Positions 46,141-58,595 of a DNA stretch of 64,000 nucleotides are shown piece by piece. The position numbers were made by a program, and so were the translations under genes. The number at the start of each line of letters is the position of its first letter. Within the stretch, counting starts at the first letter, position 1. The notes beneath the pieces were generated by a model. That model searched no databases. It was not told the origin of the DNA and worked only from the letters and a program-made list of their open reading frames with translations. Source of the stretch: Nissolia schottii (taxonomy: Eukaryota > Streptophyta > Magnoliopsida > Fabales > Fabaceae); NCBI GenBank assembly GCA_003254905.1, contig QANU01111261.1, positions 127,551 through 191,550 on the forward strand, in the 5' to 3' direction.

Positions 46141-47345
46141 GATAGCAGGACAATTAAAACTAACATATAGAAAGATAATTAGTAACTATTAAACTAAAAA
46201 CAAATGGAAGTCAATTAATAACTCACATATAAAAGAATAATTAAGACATCAATGAAAGAAAACTATTTAACTAATAAAAAGGTTAAGAATGGAGCAATTA
46301 ATAAAAGATAAAATGACAATTAATAACTAACATATAGAAGGACAAATCAGGCATCAATGAAAGAAAACTATTAAAGTAATTAAAAAGGTTAAGAACATAG
46401 TGATAAACATATATCATAGCAAAAATAATACATAAACATATAATAGATAGAAGGACAATAAATATTACTTGGCACATAATGTTGTAAACCCATAAAAAAT
46501 GTAGGGAGTTTTTTGAACGATTCTTCCCAATTGCCATATATCATAGTGTTTTTGGTGGTCTTTGGTATTACTGTTGCCTTATTTCAGGATCTCAATTGGG
46601 GGAACTAAGACGGTTCCTCTTATGATGTCTCAGAAACATAATTACTGAAGTGCCTAAGAAATGTATTTCTTGCGTTGATGCACTATTCATGACATATAGC
46701 ATTGGAGTTGTCAATTTAAGACTTTTATGAATGTAAGCTCAAGTTTTCAGTTGTAAAGTGATGTGTACAAATAATAATGTTAGAACACTTGTGTATGAAT
46801 GTCAATTTATGGCTTTTGTAAGCATACAATCAAGCTTCAGTTTTGGAATGATGTGCTCGACAGTAAATGTATAAAAACTTACAGGAATGAGTAATGTGTA
46901 GAATTACTCAAAAGTTAAAACTGTCAATGCTAGTATATGACTTTTGCATGCAACTTAATTGTTAGAACCAAGTTCTAGTTCCAGAGTTATTAGCACAATA
47001 GTAATTACTAAGAACTTGGTAATCAAGCTTTGCCTTTATGATGTTTGTTCATTTAAGTTTCAGTTTCAAAGTGATGGGCACAAGAACTTATGTATAGAAA
47101 CTTAAATTATAGGAAACAATGTCTTACAGACAAGTTTGATATGACATAATTACAAGTAAATATGAAAAAGAAAAATATAAGGTGTATAATCCTAAAAAGG
47201 AAAAAAGAAAATATGAAATTCAAGATGTGTATTTGGCTTTTTTCATGCTCTGAGTAGCCATTGGATGCGTGAAGGTGAGTGTGTGTGAGTGTTTGCAAGT
47301 GTGTAATCCTAAGAACTTGGTAAAAAATATGCTTGATGGGTTTTC
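46141..47345. other. AT-rich DNA upstream of the transposase relic, no gene seen
   Basis: Contains a two-copy repeat of GACAATTAATAACTAACATA.. near 46200 and 46310 and diverged CAAGTTTCAGTTTTRGARTGATG-like words near 46740-47080. It may be the decayed 5' end of MULE copy 1. I could not find a terminal repeat. Confidence 0.45.
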
Positions 47346-47822
47346 TGTAACGACCCTAGAAATCGTCACTGGCACCCAAGGGACTAGTTCCCTCACAAAA
47401 GCCTCCTAACAAGTTAATCATGAAAAACACGCAACTTTTATAAATAACAAGAAAATATTTTTAAATAAAACTAAATATCATAATATAAATAAAATAATAT
47501 CCTTTACGAGGCACGAAATATATATAATCCAAATACACTACACCCTGTTTGTAGTCCACTGGACTACTCTATAAACTGATATGAATATAAATTATCCTAA
47601 ATTACTAATACTAAAATAACTGAAGAATACTTCACGACAACACAAAGCTCACCAAGAGTCCAAATTGCTGACATCTACTAAACAAGAAACATGTCTTCGT
47701 CAATGATATCTGAAAAAAGGTTGTGAGGGGTGAGTCATCGCTAAATGAATGACAAATCCCATGACAAAATGGGACAGTTCGTAATCATGACATGCATATG
47801 CAATACATAAATGAAAACGTTC

Positions 47823-47868
<46 letters not shown>

Positions 47869-49400
47869 CTTAAAAACATTTAAGAACATAAGCAAGTAGG
47901 TAGTTCTCTAAATAGACATTCCGAGCATTACAATTTAGTTGTTCTTGAAATGCTTGGGCTTTACGGTCTTGCCCTAATCTACATGACATGATACATGACA
48001 CCGGACATCACGGGCTATCATGTTTGGGCTTTACGATTTTGCCCTAAATCTACATGAATCTTATTCTACTTTACAATCGTACAAAGTATACTAGGGTCAA
48101 CATAGGTTATCACTGACTTACAGTTCTATTCTAGATATAACTCCCATGAAAACAGTTTAAATACATAACATAATATGATCATCATAACATAATCCTTTAA
48201 CTAATATTGATAACATAACATGACTTAATATTTATTAAATGTTTTATCTTAAAAAAAATATAGGTAGACTAAGATCACATGCTTAGGGAGGTTCCCAGGT
48301 AAGAGTGGTGCGTCACAATGGACAAATTTAATACCAAGTCTTGCCCTAGCCAGAACCTTTCCTTAATAGAATTCTTCTCCCACCAGAATCTTTCTTTAAC
48401 CATAATTTTTTGTTAAAGTTTTAACCAAACAATATGAATATCCATATCACTTAATACTAATCATACATATGTAACATGACTTTATTCAATGCAATAGAAT
48501 ATGTGGTCCCACGTGGGTCTAAAATAGTTTCATGACTTTCTAAAATAGTTTCTTAAATACCTACTACATAAATAAAGAGTTTCTAAATAAATAATTATAA
48601 GGAAATAACTAATTAAATAACTTCATTAATAAAAATAAAAGTATTCTTAATTATAACTAACTTCATAAAATAAAATACTAAGTATACTTCCTAGGATTTC
48701 ATAAACATGCATAAATAAAATAATTCTAAAAATAAATAAATAAATAACTTTAAAAATAAATACATGGTCTAAAATAGACCGTGAAGAAAGCCACTCACCT
48801 TAAAATGGCTAATCGCTAAGCTAAGAAGCACTAAGCTGAGAGCTCTTGACTCCCTACGTGGAGGCACTGCTTTTCTAAGAATGGAAAACGAGAAGGAGAA
48901 AAGAAATTTAACATAACTGGAGTGAAAAGTCTCACAAAAGTATGACCTCTCAAGCTCTTGAGTGAATTAGCAAGTTTAAACACTCACGGGAAGCTTCTAT
49001 ATATAGGGGGAGTAGGAGACCCCTTCTATTACTACTATTGATGTGGGACTAATTCGCGCGTTGCTACAGCGCGCCCAACACGTTACGTCGCTACAACGCG
49101 CGGCTTTCCATTTTTTTCTTTTCCTGGGTCATGACATATTTATAGAGAAACTTGAATCTTGACGGTTACATAACCGCTTTTTGGCGCCTCCACGTCATGA
49201 CACTTGAATTTGAATTCTAGTGTTCTAGGCTTTGATGGTTACATCGCCGCTTTCTATCGATCTTGTGTCATCAGTTTTGGATTTGAATTCTGGGTGCCAA
49301 ATAATGATTCCTAATAAGAAATCCTCAAAAAGCAGTACTTTTATTGTCCACATGTCTTCAATCCTCAAGTGTAGGCCATACTATTTTTGTAATGACAGAA
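47346..49400 (+). mobile_element. LTR-like sequence (TGTAACGACCC start)
   Basis: Starts TGTAACGACCCTAG, a common 5' end of Ty3/gypsy LTRs in plants. It contains two diverged copies of TTGGGCTTTACG.TTTTGCCCTA (near 47955 and 48025), an AAT microsatellite of about 14 units (47825-47868) and a TATA-like CTATATATAGGG near 48997. It also has two related blocks with GGTTACAT..CCGCTTT (49160-49200 and 49235-49260). No internal retroelement domain is present. The right border is uncertain and no target-site duplication was found. Confidence 0.5.
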
Positions 49401-49519
49401 ATCTCTACTTTAATTTTTTTTAGGAGGAGAGATGCAATTATATAAATTAAAATTTGGATAACTTAATTTGGTATAATTTACTTTAATTTAGTACAATTTA
49501 ACGACAGAAATCTCTACTT

Positions 49520-49522
49520 TTG

Positions 49523-49553
<31 letters not shown>

Positions 49554-49812
49554 TATTATTATTATGCTTATTAATATTATTATTATCATTACTATTATTA
49601 TTATTAATATTAATATAATTATGCTCATCATCATCATCATGCTTATTAATATTATTATCATCATTATTATTACTATTATTAATATTAATATAATTATGCT
49701 CATCATCATCATGCTTATTAATATTATTATTATCATCATTATTATTAATAATATTATTATGCTTATTATTATTATCATCATCATCATCATTATTAATATT
49801 AGCATGCTTATC
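49520..49812 (+). repeat. ATT/ATC trinucleotide array with ~80-bp higher-order units
   Basis: A mosaic of ATT, ATC, AAT and GCT triplets. A longer unit built on ATGCTTATTAATATTATTATTATC ... AATATTAATATAATT recurs about three times. The long frames on both strands across it are artefacts. Confidence 0.9.
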
Positions 49813-49822
49813 ATTATTAACC

Positions 49823-50206
49823 TTAAGCCCTAAACCCAAACCCTAAATCCTAACCTTAACCATACACCCTAACCATAACCATAAACATAACCCTTCACCT
49901 CGACCCTAAATCCTAAACCTAACCTTAAACCCTAATACTAAATCATAACCCTAATTATAAACCCTAAACCTAAACCCTAACCTTAAGCCAAACCCTAATC
50001 CTACCACTAATCCTAAACCTAAACCATAAACCCTAACACTAACCCTAAAAACACTAATCCTAACCCTAAACAAACCCTAAATCTTACCCCTAGCTTTAAT
50101 CCTAACATTATTCCCAAACCTTAATCCTAAACCCTAAACCCTAACCCTTACCTTAACCATGCACCCTAATACTTACACTAACCTTAACCCTAAACCCTAA
50201 TCATAT
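49823..50206 (+). repeat. Interstitial telomere-like repeat array (degenerate CCCTAAA)
   Basis: About 385 bp made almost wholly of CCCTAAA, CCCTAAC, CCCTAAT and CCTAAAC units, the plant telomere repeat (C-strand) with many point changes. It adjoins the trinucleotide array on one side and PMD copy 2 on the other. Confidence 0.88.
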
Positions 50207-50239
50207 TATATATAAAATCTAATGTTAATCGTTATTCTT

Positions 50240-52249
50240 ACAGATTGCGCGGTGGTTGCGAACTAAACACGGGATCATTGAGCCATCGAATCCCCTCATA
50301 CTGCTGTATTTGGAAAATGTTGGTTTGTTACAGGCGTCCTTGTTACCCAAAATTGGAGTGAACCAAGGACTTATTTCCGCACTTGTTGAGTAGTGGAGGC
50401 CGAAAACCCACACGTTTCATCTTCTACACAGTGAGTGTGCGATCATATTAGAGGATGTGAACATGATACTTGGGATTGCCAGTGAGGGTGAAGTCGTAAC
50501 CGCACCAGAAATTGTATTCATGGGGCCAAGTCTTGTAAATATATGCCAGGAACTTCTGGGAGTTACACCTGGTCCCGATAACGTAGATAAATCGTTTATT
50601 AATTCGGTGTGACTCAACAATAATTTTGGCACCGTTATCCGCGACGATATTGATGAGCATGACATGTAGCAAATATTGACATCACATGCGAGCGAATACA
50701 TTTTGCATTAGTTTGACAATTTTTTGTTTTGTGATAAGCATGACAACTGGATCCATTCAAAGTACTTGACCATTCTTCGAGATTTGGGTGGCCTAGGAAA
50801 ATATAGTTAGGGTTCAACTATTCTTGCCATGCTTCAGAGATCTTTATGTCGCGCTTCACGTGCAAAGTGTAAAGGAGTAAGTGGTTGCATGATACTTCTT
50901 CAAGTATGGGCATTTTATAGATTTCCTATACTTGCACCGAATCCACATAAGACGAACTAGTTCCATTTTTCCCTTGCGACAAGGTAATAGTTTATTAAGT
51001 TGATAGTTGCAATGTTTATCATTAGTTTAATAGAACCATTTTTTTTAATTTTTATTAACTTAATTAATATAATATATTGCAAATGGGTTGATCGTGTGTA
51101 TATTCCTAATGTACATAATATTACAGTAAAGGAATGCAAAAAAGCCATAGACGACATGGCCCCAGCGAGGTATAGATTAACACCGTAAAATATTATAAAC
51201 AGTTGTGTTTTGTTAATACCCTACTCAATCCAATTGATTATTTTTGTGTGCAGTTTATATGACAGCCATAACGTGAACCTCAGGTTACCGCAGTCATCCC
51301 AAGGGAGGTGAAAAGTAAACGGGGTATGTGGTTAGTAATATGTCCACTAGTATGCTTTGAGATTGTTGAGTGGCATGCAATTAATCACGTGCTCCGCCAA
51401 TTTGGTCTAGTTCAGACGGTGCCTTTTGGGCCTAGCTACAACATTCTGGGCCACTCTCATAATGTCGACCTGAATGGAAATCCACAAGTGTTGATGGGTG
51501 CAAACTGGGTGCAAAGACATCATCAGTGGATTCAAATGTGGGACAACCATGTGGCACTACTCACTAATAGAATTATTACTTATAGACCAACCATGCAGTA
51601 TTGGCAGTGGTATTTGGTTAATAGTCGCAGATTTCTTAAGCAAATACACGATCATCAACATGTTGCTGATGTGTGGCAGCAATACTATCCTTTGCCACCG
51701 CATGGTAATGTGCCTGTGCACCCACCACATGGATTTATTGATGAGCATCTGCATGGTTTGTACGTTTCGCCTCCTCAACGTGGTTTCTTTGCTTCGCCTC
51801 CTGAACAAGGTTTCTTTGCTCCACCGCCCCAACATGATTTCTTTGCTCTGCCTCTGCAGTCTGATTTCTATGCTCTGGTTCCCCGAACATATTCATATAA
51901 TCCACCTCCCCAACCTGGTTTCTACGTTTGGGTAGGTGAAAAAAAGTGCTCAAGAATTGCATGAAATTGACGAGAACTTTGAATTGTTCAACACTGGCCC
52001 CTCGTCGTCACAACTTCCTCAGAATACAGCTGATGAAGTTGAAGTGACTTCATACCTAGTTGAAGTCACTCCACCTCCATACAGACTTGGCACACAATCT
52101 CCTCTTCTTGGTGAAGGGTACAGTGAGTAACATTCGTATGGTAGAAGGTCCTTCCATGTAAGATCTTTTTCAAGATCTAGTGAGCCACGCGTACGATCAC
52201 CAAGAAGATCGGTTGACATGGATTGTGCGGAAGTGCGTAGAGGTGTTTC
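50240..52249 (+). pseudogene. Plant mobile domain (PMD) gene, MULE-associated, copy 2
   Basis: Diagnostic PMD stretches in order: LLQASLLPKIGVNQGLISAL and WRPKTHTFHL (50320-50425); CAIILEDVNMILGIASEGE (50434-50490); ICQELLGVTPGPDN (50540-50580); SEYILH; WIHSKYLTILRDLGG (50750-50795); CRASRAKCKGVSG.MILLQVWAF (50853-50920). After a likely intron (~50990-51255) comes the long uninterrupted frame 51308-51964 with VICPLVCFEIVEWHAINHVL, RQFG and QYWQWYLVNSRRFL, then a Pro/Phe-rich repeat tail (PPQRGFFASPPEQGFFAPPP). Coding-like sequence continues to 52249, where an LTR begins. Several stops in the first half show decay. The layout and strand match copy 1. Confidence 0.8.
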
Positions 52250-54515
52250 TGTAACATCCCGCTTTTTCCTTAGTAAAGATTTCACATGATAAATACTAGT
52301 ATAAGCCCTCTGTATGGGTTAAATGTTTAGAAACATGAGCTCTTAGGTCAAAAATGTCTGTAGAAATAATTCTGCTTTGTTTCGCAAAATTCTGCAGACA
52401 CTAGATTAATTCCTTTTAGTCATCAAAGTTTAATGGTGTGTCTAAGATATCTGCTAAACATACTTGTACAGAGATACATTTATAAATACCTTAGATTAAC
52501 CCAAATTCCTCACTAGAAAAACTAGTATATCACAAGGATGTGATCTGAATATTTTTAGGATACCCGTACGCGAAGTACCTGAACCGATAACGACCAAACA
52601 CGATCAAAATTGATCAGTATTTGGCCCTTAATTCTTGGCCACAAAATTTGGCCAAGACACCACAAGCTTACATGGCCAAGAAGGGCTCCATGTGGCCAAG
52701 TCAACAGTCAAAGCAATGAGTCACATGGTGACCAAGTATGTGACTAAGCATGCTTATGTCATGTATGACATATCAAACAGCAAAATTGGAAATTGTACCA
52801 AGGGCATTTTAGGAAGATATTTTCGTGCTCCTTTCCTATAAATACCCCATGTATGGCTCAAATATTTCATAGAAGAAGAAACCTTAGCAAAGCTCTGTCC
52901 GTTTGCACACTCAGTCGTTACTCTGTCAAATTTCTATCACAGAAACTTCACTATACAAAGCCTAGCCCTATTTTCCCTAACCTTGTCTATAAGAATTTCT
53001 CTTAGTCTTTCTAAAAAAAGCTTCCATATGCCTACCATAGGAAGAGCTTGGAGCAGCAGAACAAGCTAGGATTCCACGTAGATCTCCTAAACTGTCTACA
53101 GTAACTATACAAGTGGGTAAATTGACATCTCCACTGTCTATGTGGTTTTATGCTAGATGATGTTAGGATGTTTTGTATGTGACTGTGATTGTATATATGT
53201 TGTTGAGATTTTTCTGAAAACTGCTAGTGTTATCTGTGACTCTGTTAGAATTTAGGTAGACCTAAGCTTAGAATAGGAACATAACACGTTTTGAACTGAA
53301 ACTGTATGCTGGGAATTTTATCATGAAAAACTAAGGTTATTTCTGAAATCTACACGAAAAATTGAGTGGGGATGTTAAGTTTCGTGATTTTTGGAGTCCC
53401 CGACGAATTTCTCAGCAAAACAGATAAAAATGATGTTTTCAGGTAAACAAGGGCAAAACGGGAATTTTGAAATTAGGACCTGAAAATTGGGTTGATTTTC
53501 AGAAAATATGGGTTTATAACTATCAAAAACCTTGAGGCCAAGTCTTGAGTCCATCGGGTTGGTGAGAACTAAAATTTCAAAGAAAACAGGGTTTTATGGA
53601 TGAAAAACAACATTTTGGGAAAAGAGTAAAATAGCCATTTCGTGATTTTGGGGTCAAAACCAGAATTTCTAGGTATGAAAAATGATCTTAGAGCTATAAA
53701 AAACCTTGAGGTAAGGTCTTGGACCTTTCCGGTTTCTGGTAACTAAATTCTGACAGAAAACGGACGCATTTGGAAAAGCACTAGATCACTTACCTTGTGT
53801 GAGAAAAGGATATGTGATGAGTGATGTATAATCATATATGTGTGATAATGATATGCTATGAAAGATTTATTTTAAGGAAAGAAGGATAAGAACTATGAAA
53901 GAATGATGCATGATCTTATAGGTGATTATGTTATGATTAGAAAATGAGATTTATGTCCCCTATCCTTATGGAAAATGATATGTGACCATATATGTGTTGA
54001 TACACTAGGAGATATTGAAATATGGTTATGTTAAGAACATGATATGTGATGATTTGTATATGTTATATATGCCTTATCATGACATGTGAAGAGACGAATA
54101 TGACATCATGACATGACAAGACACGTGCATTAAAAGGTTACGACATCATGCATATTAAGACATGGATACGACATCATGACATGACAAGACATGTGTATTA
54201 AAAGGATACGACATCATGCATATTAAGACGGGGATATGACATCATGATATGTTAAGACACGTACATGAAAGAATAGCATAAGATACGAAAATACGATAAG
54301 TTTTCCCGTGATAGGTAAAGAAGAGTAGAATCCCCAATCACTTGGTAATTAGGAAAGCTGCTCAAGACTAGAACGGATAATAACAAGCAGGGAACAAGTA
54401 TAATTATGACATTTCGAGACCCCCTGAGTGGCGGAATCATAAATGGAGTATAAATAATTAGTTAAGTTCCCCAAGGGTTCCCACTGAGAACGCAATGTTC
54501 TCACCCCCGCCCACA
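52250..54515 (+). mobile_element. Ty3/gypsy-type LTR inserted between PMD and transposase of MULE copy 2
   Basis: Starts TGTAACATCCCGC, a common start of Ty3/gypsy LTRs. A TATA box (CTATAAATACC) lies at 52838. Inside are two diverged copies of a ~180-bp unit holding AACCTTGAGG..A.GTCTTG (53530 and 53705) and a 68-bp tandem repeat (54098-54270). It ends at or near CCCACA 54515, after GTTCTCACCCCC. No reverse transcriptase, integrase or gag is seen, so it is a solo or truncated LTR. I did not find matching flanking 5-mers, so deletion at the right end is likely. Confidence 0.6.
54098..54270 (+). repeat. 68-bp tandem repeat, about 2.5 copies, inside the LTR
   Basis: Units 54098-54165, 54166-54233 and a partial third from 54234. 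Each carries TACGACATCATGACATGACA, AAGACA.GTG.ATTAAAAGG and ACGACATCATGCATATTAAG. Confidence 0.85.
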
Positions 54516-54519
54516 AAAC

Positions 54520-56035
54520 ACCTATTCATTGTACTGCAGACTTTATGGAATTGTGCCGATCATATATCAAGCCAATTTGGCGTCCCTCTCATAACGATTA
54601 TCGCAAATGTTGCAAGAAAAAATACCATGCATCAGTTGTTCTACCCTTGACAATCACAAATGCAATGGGAAGAATTGCTTGATTACCATCTTGTGTTGAT
54701 GCCATCAACAACACACCCTTGTATTTTCCATACAAGTGTGTTTCATCCACTTGAATCATAGGCTTGCAATGATTGAATGCATTTATACAAGGGCCAAAAT
54801 CCCAAAACGCACGTCAAAAAGTTAAAGCATCTGTCCTAATAGATCCATCGGCTTGTACGCTTCAGCATTATCAACTTCATATGGGCATGAAGGATCAAAA
54901 GGTTGTAATACAATCAACTAATATGGCAAGTCATTGTAGGATTGTTCCCAATTGCCGTAGACTTGTGTAGTTGCATTTTGCTTTGCAAGCCAAACTTTTC
55001 TATATGATGGCCAATATCCTTCACGGTCCATAACAGTTACTTGAATGAACTTTACAAGCATTGTTGGTTCGCCCTTATCTGTGCCAAAATCATGCCAGTA
55101 ATCTTGATAGAACTCAACTTTGAGTGGTCGCGTGTAAGCCACTCCACAAGGCAAGTGTGAGAGCCATTGTATTTTGTGACCTCCCAATAGAAACTATTTT
55201 TCTTCACGGTGGCCCTGATAAGCCATTGACATCCTTGACCAAACTTCTTGTATTTGCAGAAATACGTCGCTGGTTCTAAATCCTTAATTGTGTAACTGGC
55301 TCCAATACGTAAGCAATGACTTGCAACAACTTCCCTAATTGCATCCCTATTAGCAAAATATGTTCCTATGTATAGCTCATCGCCTACAAAATATTCATTA
55401 TAAAGTCTCCAAAATTAGATGCACACATCCCCTTAACATCAAAGGTGCGCAAGAAAGTTGTTGGATCATCCGGTTGTGCATTTCTTTCGTCATCTGTATC
55501 AACAATTGAACCATTAGTAAATTAAATGTAATAACAGACAATTAAAACTCCGAGTATTTATAGTCAACAGATTTACAGTTCTGATACACAAGATCCTCAT
55601 CACGAGGCAAACATAAAGCATACTTTGCATATCTGTCAATGTACATAATTAATTTAAGATAAAATTAATGTAAGCCATTTTAGTACACCACATTTCCATT
55701 TTGGTAAGCCATTTAGTAAGACATTAAATTATAAACACTTAATTATATAATCCCAATAATTAAATGTAATTACAATTACAATTATTATCATAGTTTATTT
55801 TGCTACTAAATTTATCTAACAATACCTGGCTCATCGTTCGTTCCATTGCCTTCAGACATGTCACTTTCGTACTCGCTCCAACTTCCATCGCCCTCTTCCT
55901 CTGCCCAGAACTCATTATCCGACAATAATGGTGTCTCAACGTCTTGCTGATGCACTTCGTTTGAACTTGGACCAGCACCTAAATCAACGTTCGTAGCAGA
56001 TGCCTCCTCGAAGTTCACATATAAATCAATCAACT
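54520..56035 (-). pseudogene. MuDR-type (MULE) transposase, copy 2, broken
   Basis: Read from 56033 on the minus strand. An acidic N-terminal part (MIDLYVNFEEASATN, later FWAEEEGDGSWSEYESDMSE) lies at 56033-55812. The zinc-binding DNA-binding region (55390-55165) reads GDELYIGTYFANRDAIREVV, then CKYKKFGQGCQWLIRATV and YWEVTKYNGSHTC. SYRKVWLAKQNATTQVYGNW follows (55010-54945). The catalytic core (54790-54600) reads MIQVDETHLYGKYKGVLLMA, then QAILPIAFVIVKGRTTDAWY, with the first Asp of the DDE triad in VDETHLYG. Frame changes occur near 55187 and 54900, and stops near 54595. The sequence stops at the LTR near 54520, so the C-terminal SWIM finger seen in copy 1 is lost. A TATA box and palindrome array lie upstream. 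Confidence 0.87.
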
Positions 56036-56364
56036 CAGACGTGTTTTATAATTTTCATATAGATAAAACATCTGCTGCACTTTACCGTCATTTGATATCA
56101 TAACATGTCGATATTTTACCAACCCATTCATGAAAGATATTGAAGCTTTATATCTTATTCTTTCCACGCTCTTTTAAAAATAAGAAGATATAACACCACA
56201 CAGATCTGTGAATGACATAGACGACCAGAGGACGATGAACTCTGAATCATGTGGACTAATAAACTCAACACCCTCAACATTATTTTTTTGAACTTACCAT
56301 TATAAAAAATATACGCAACAACACCTCCTCTATCCATTTTTTTTGTATCAAAACAAAAACACAA

Positions 56365-56560
56365 ACACCCTAAGAGGAATGAAGAGGATCAACAAAAGAA
56401 GAATAGATATAAGAGAAGTGGGAGGATGAAAAAGAAAAGAATGCGAGAATGGTGAAGAGGAAGAAGAAGAATGAGAGATTGGTGAAGAGGAATGAGGAAT
56501 TGGAGAAGAGGAATGAGACCCCCCACCTCCTTTTATAGTTCAACTCTCCAAACCAATTTT
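56365..56560 (-). promoter_or_regulatory. Leader and TATA box of transposase copy 2
   Basis: On the minus strand CTATAAAAGG (around 56538-56529) is followed by a purine/pyrimidine-skewed leader running toward the transposase start near 56033. The leader is rich in GAAGAG on the plus strand. Position and direction fit a MULE terminal promoter. Confidence 0.55.
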
Positions 56561-56592
56561 CATTTGGTCAAAATTTTGACTGATAGGGGTTT

Positions 56593-56840
56593 GAAATCGC
56601 CAAAGACTATGGCGATTTCAGCACCATGTCAGTCTTGAAACCGCCATAGGGGGTAGCGATTTCAGCCCCATTAAAAAAAATCAGGGGCTGAAATCGCCAC
56701 CCCTATGGCGATTTCAACCCCATTTTAAAAAAAAATAAATTCAAAGGTTGAAATCGCCATAGGGGGTAGCGATTTCAGCCTCATTTTTTTTAAAAAAAAG
56801 TTTCAAGGTGTTAAAATCGCCATATGGGGTGGCGATTTCA
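56593..56840. repeat. Array of five short hairpins (GAAATCGCCA / TGGCGATTTC)
   Basis: Five imperfect palindromes start near 56593, 56636, 56690, 56750 and 56813. The first has perfect 10-bp arms and a 7-base loop (56593-56619). The others keep GAAATCGCC and GGCGATTTC-like arms with G/C-rich loops. Spacing is about 45-65 bp. The array sits just outside the TATA box of transposase copy 2, where the MULE terminal repeat is expected. Confidence 0.8.
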
Positions 56841-57156
56841 GCTCCTAGACCCATACATTTGTAAATTTTTTGACTGAAGCATATTACACGCATTAGAGTT
56901 AGCTGGAGGCATATAAAAGTAAAAAATCCTTCTTTATTTTTGTTGGTAAAAATTACTTTATGTAAACAATTATGTGTAGAATTTATTTAAACTTTTTTCT
57001 TTCTTTCTTATAGAGGTTGTTAACATTATGATTGGATTAATTATATTTGATTACTCTTGATTGCCTTAGTTGCATGTTAATGTTAGAAGTTAGCTATGCA
57101 AGTATAGTTATTTCACAATTATTTTTTTTATTATGGCACCATGATAATCCACAATG

Positions 57157-57465
57157 ACTTGATAGTTTGGCCAGTTTGCGTATAAAAGTTAAAAAGGAGT
57201 TTATCGCAAAATGAACTTCTAAAAAGTAACTTATGAATAAGTTGTTTTGTATTTAAAAACACAATAAAAGAAATTTTTGTTGTAAGTATTTTGAAAAATG
57301 CTTTTTGAGAAGTTAGATATTTCAACTTCTCAAAAAGCACTAAAATTGACTTTTTTAAGAAGTAATAAGTTTTATAGTCAAACATGTCAGAAATTGAAAA
57401 TATGACTTCTGACTTTTAAAATGTTTAAAAAAGTCAAAAACTGTGTTATCCAAACGGACCCTTTA
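57157..57465. mobile_element. MITE with GTTTGGATAAC-type ends
   Basis: The right end reads inward as AGGGTCCGTTTGGATAACAC (57463 down). The left end (GGCCAGTTTGCGTATAAAAGT) is a diverged partner. A palindrome AGAAGTTAGATATTTCAACTTCT lies in the middle (57309). Related to the element at 24888-25215. Confidence 0.6.
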
Positions 57466-57576
57466 TGTTGGGTGAGTGTAAAGTTATTTTAGCCCGTCCA
57501 AATATGAAAAATGAAACTCTTTTAAATATTTAAAAACATGTGATTAAACTATAATTATTGTTAAATATAAATGAAT

Positions 57577-58595
57577 ATTAGGTTATATTTGGTTATTGAT
57601 ATAAAATTAAAATACTGAGGCATAATGACAAATATATGAAATACAAGATTAAAAGTCAATCTTGTATTTTATTTGTTGATGATATACAATATACAATTTA
57701 TTGTATTTGTATCATGTTTGATTTTGTGGGGATAATGACTTAAAATACCCTTGGGTCTCCTTCCTTCTTCCATGCTTGCCTCCTTTCTCTTTCTCTCTTA
57801 TCCATCTTCCTTTCTGCTTCTTCCTCCTACCAATGTCGTCAATCAGCTGTCGTCACTCCTAATTTTCCTCCTACCATCTTCTTCACCGCCTCTATTTTTG
57901 CCCCTTGTTGTCGATTTTACTGCAACTGAGAGCGTTGCAACTGCCAGCTTGCTCGATGCTGAACATGAGGTTGCCAGTACTGCCACCACTCATATTCGAC
58001 TCATCTAGCTCTACCTGAGCACCTTCGTTGGCTTTATTGGTGTCTTCTAGGAGTTGTAGGGTCGTAGATTTGGGGGTTGTGAGGGAACCAACGAGGACGT
58101 AGATGTGGTGATTGTGGTGGCATATTTTATGTTATATGTGTGTGTTTTCTTTATAGGTTTTGTGATAATTCGTGGAGGATGGTGGTGTGTTGGTGATGGT
58201 CTTGGATGATGTCTTGGTGGTTCGAGGTTGTAGGTGGGTTGTTGTTGATCACTCGTGATGAAGGAGGTGGTGATTTTGTGGTGGTCACAAGGTGGTTGCG
58301 GTGGTGTCAACTAAGGAGGAGGAGGGTGGTGGTCACATTAAGGCTGCCATTTTCTATCAAAGGCAAAGTTATCAATAAAAAAAATATGCCATAACAAAAT
58401 TGGAAGATAAAAATTCATTAAAATCTGGTTCTTGTCTTTATTTTCGTGTCCTAGCAAAACAGAGATACAAAAATACACTATTTTTTCTGTCCTGTGCCAA
58501 AAGTTTTTGTAATTGTCTCAATAAGCAAATAGGATTTTGTGCTTCCATGTCTTTGTATTTGTGTCATGTATTAGTAATCAAACGCAACCTTAGTA
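57577..58595. mobile_element. ~1.0-kb non-autonomous TIR element with GC-richer centre
   Basis: The left end (GGTTATATTTGGTTATTGATA, near 57581) and the right end read inward (GGTTGCGTTTGATTACTAATA) are inverted partners over about 45 bp. The centre (57740-58340) is richer in GC, with short frames on both strands (57751-58008 +, 58047-58310 -) that match nothing I know. No transposase. It may hold captured sequence. Confidence 0.5.

Noticed and set aside
49488-49839. Long Ile/Met and Asn/Asp frames on both strands
   Set aside because: Translations of the ATT/ATC trinucleotide array.
49823-50206. Chromosome end
   Set aside because: The CCCTAAA units are heavily degenerate, and transposon sequence continues for 14 kb on one side and almost 50 kb on the other, so it is interstitial.
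56593-56840. CRISPR-like array
   Set aside because: The regularly spaced palindromes are hairpins of a plant transposon end. Spacers are short, variable and AT-rich, there are no cas genes, and this is nuclear plant DNA.
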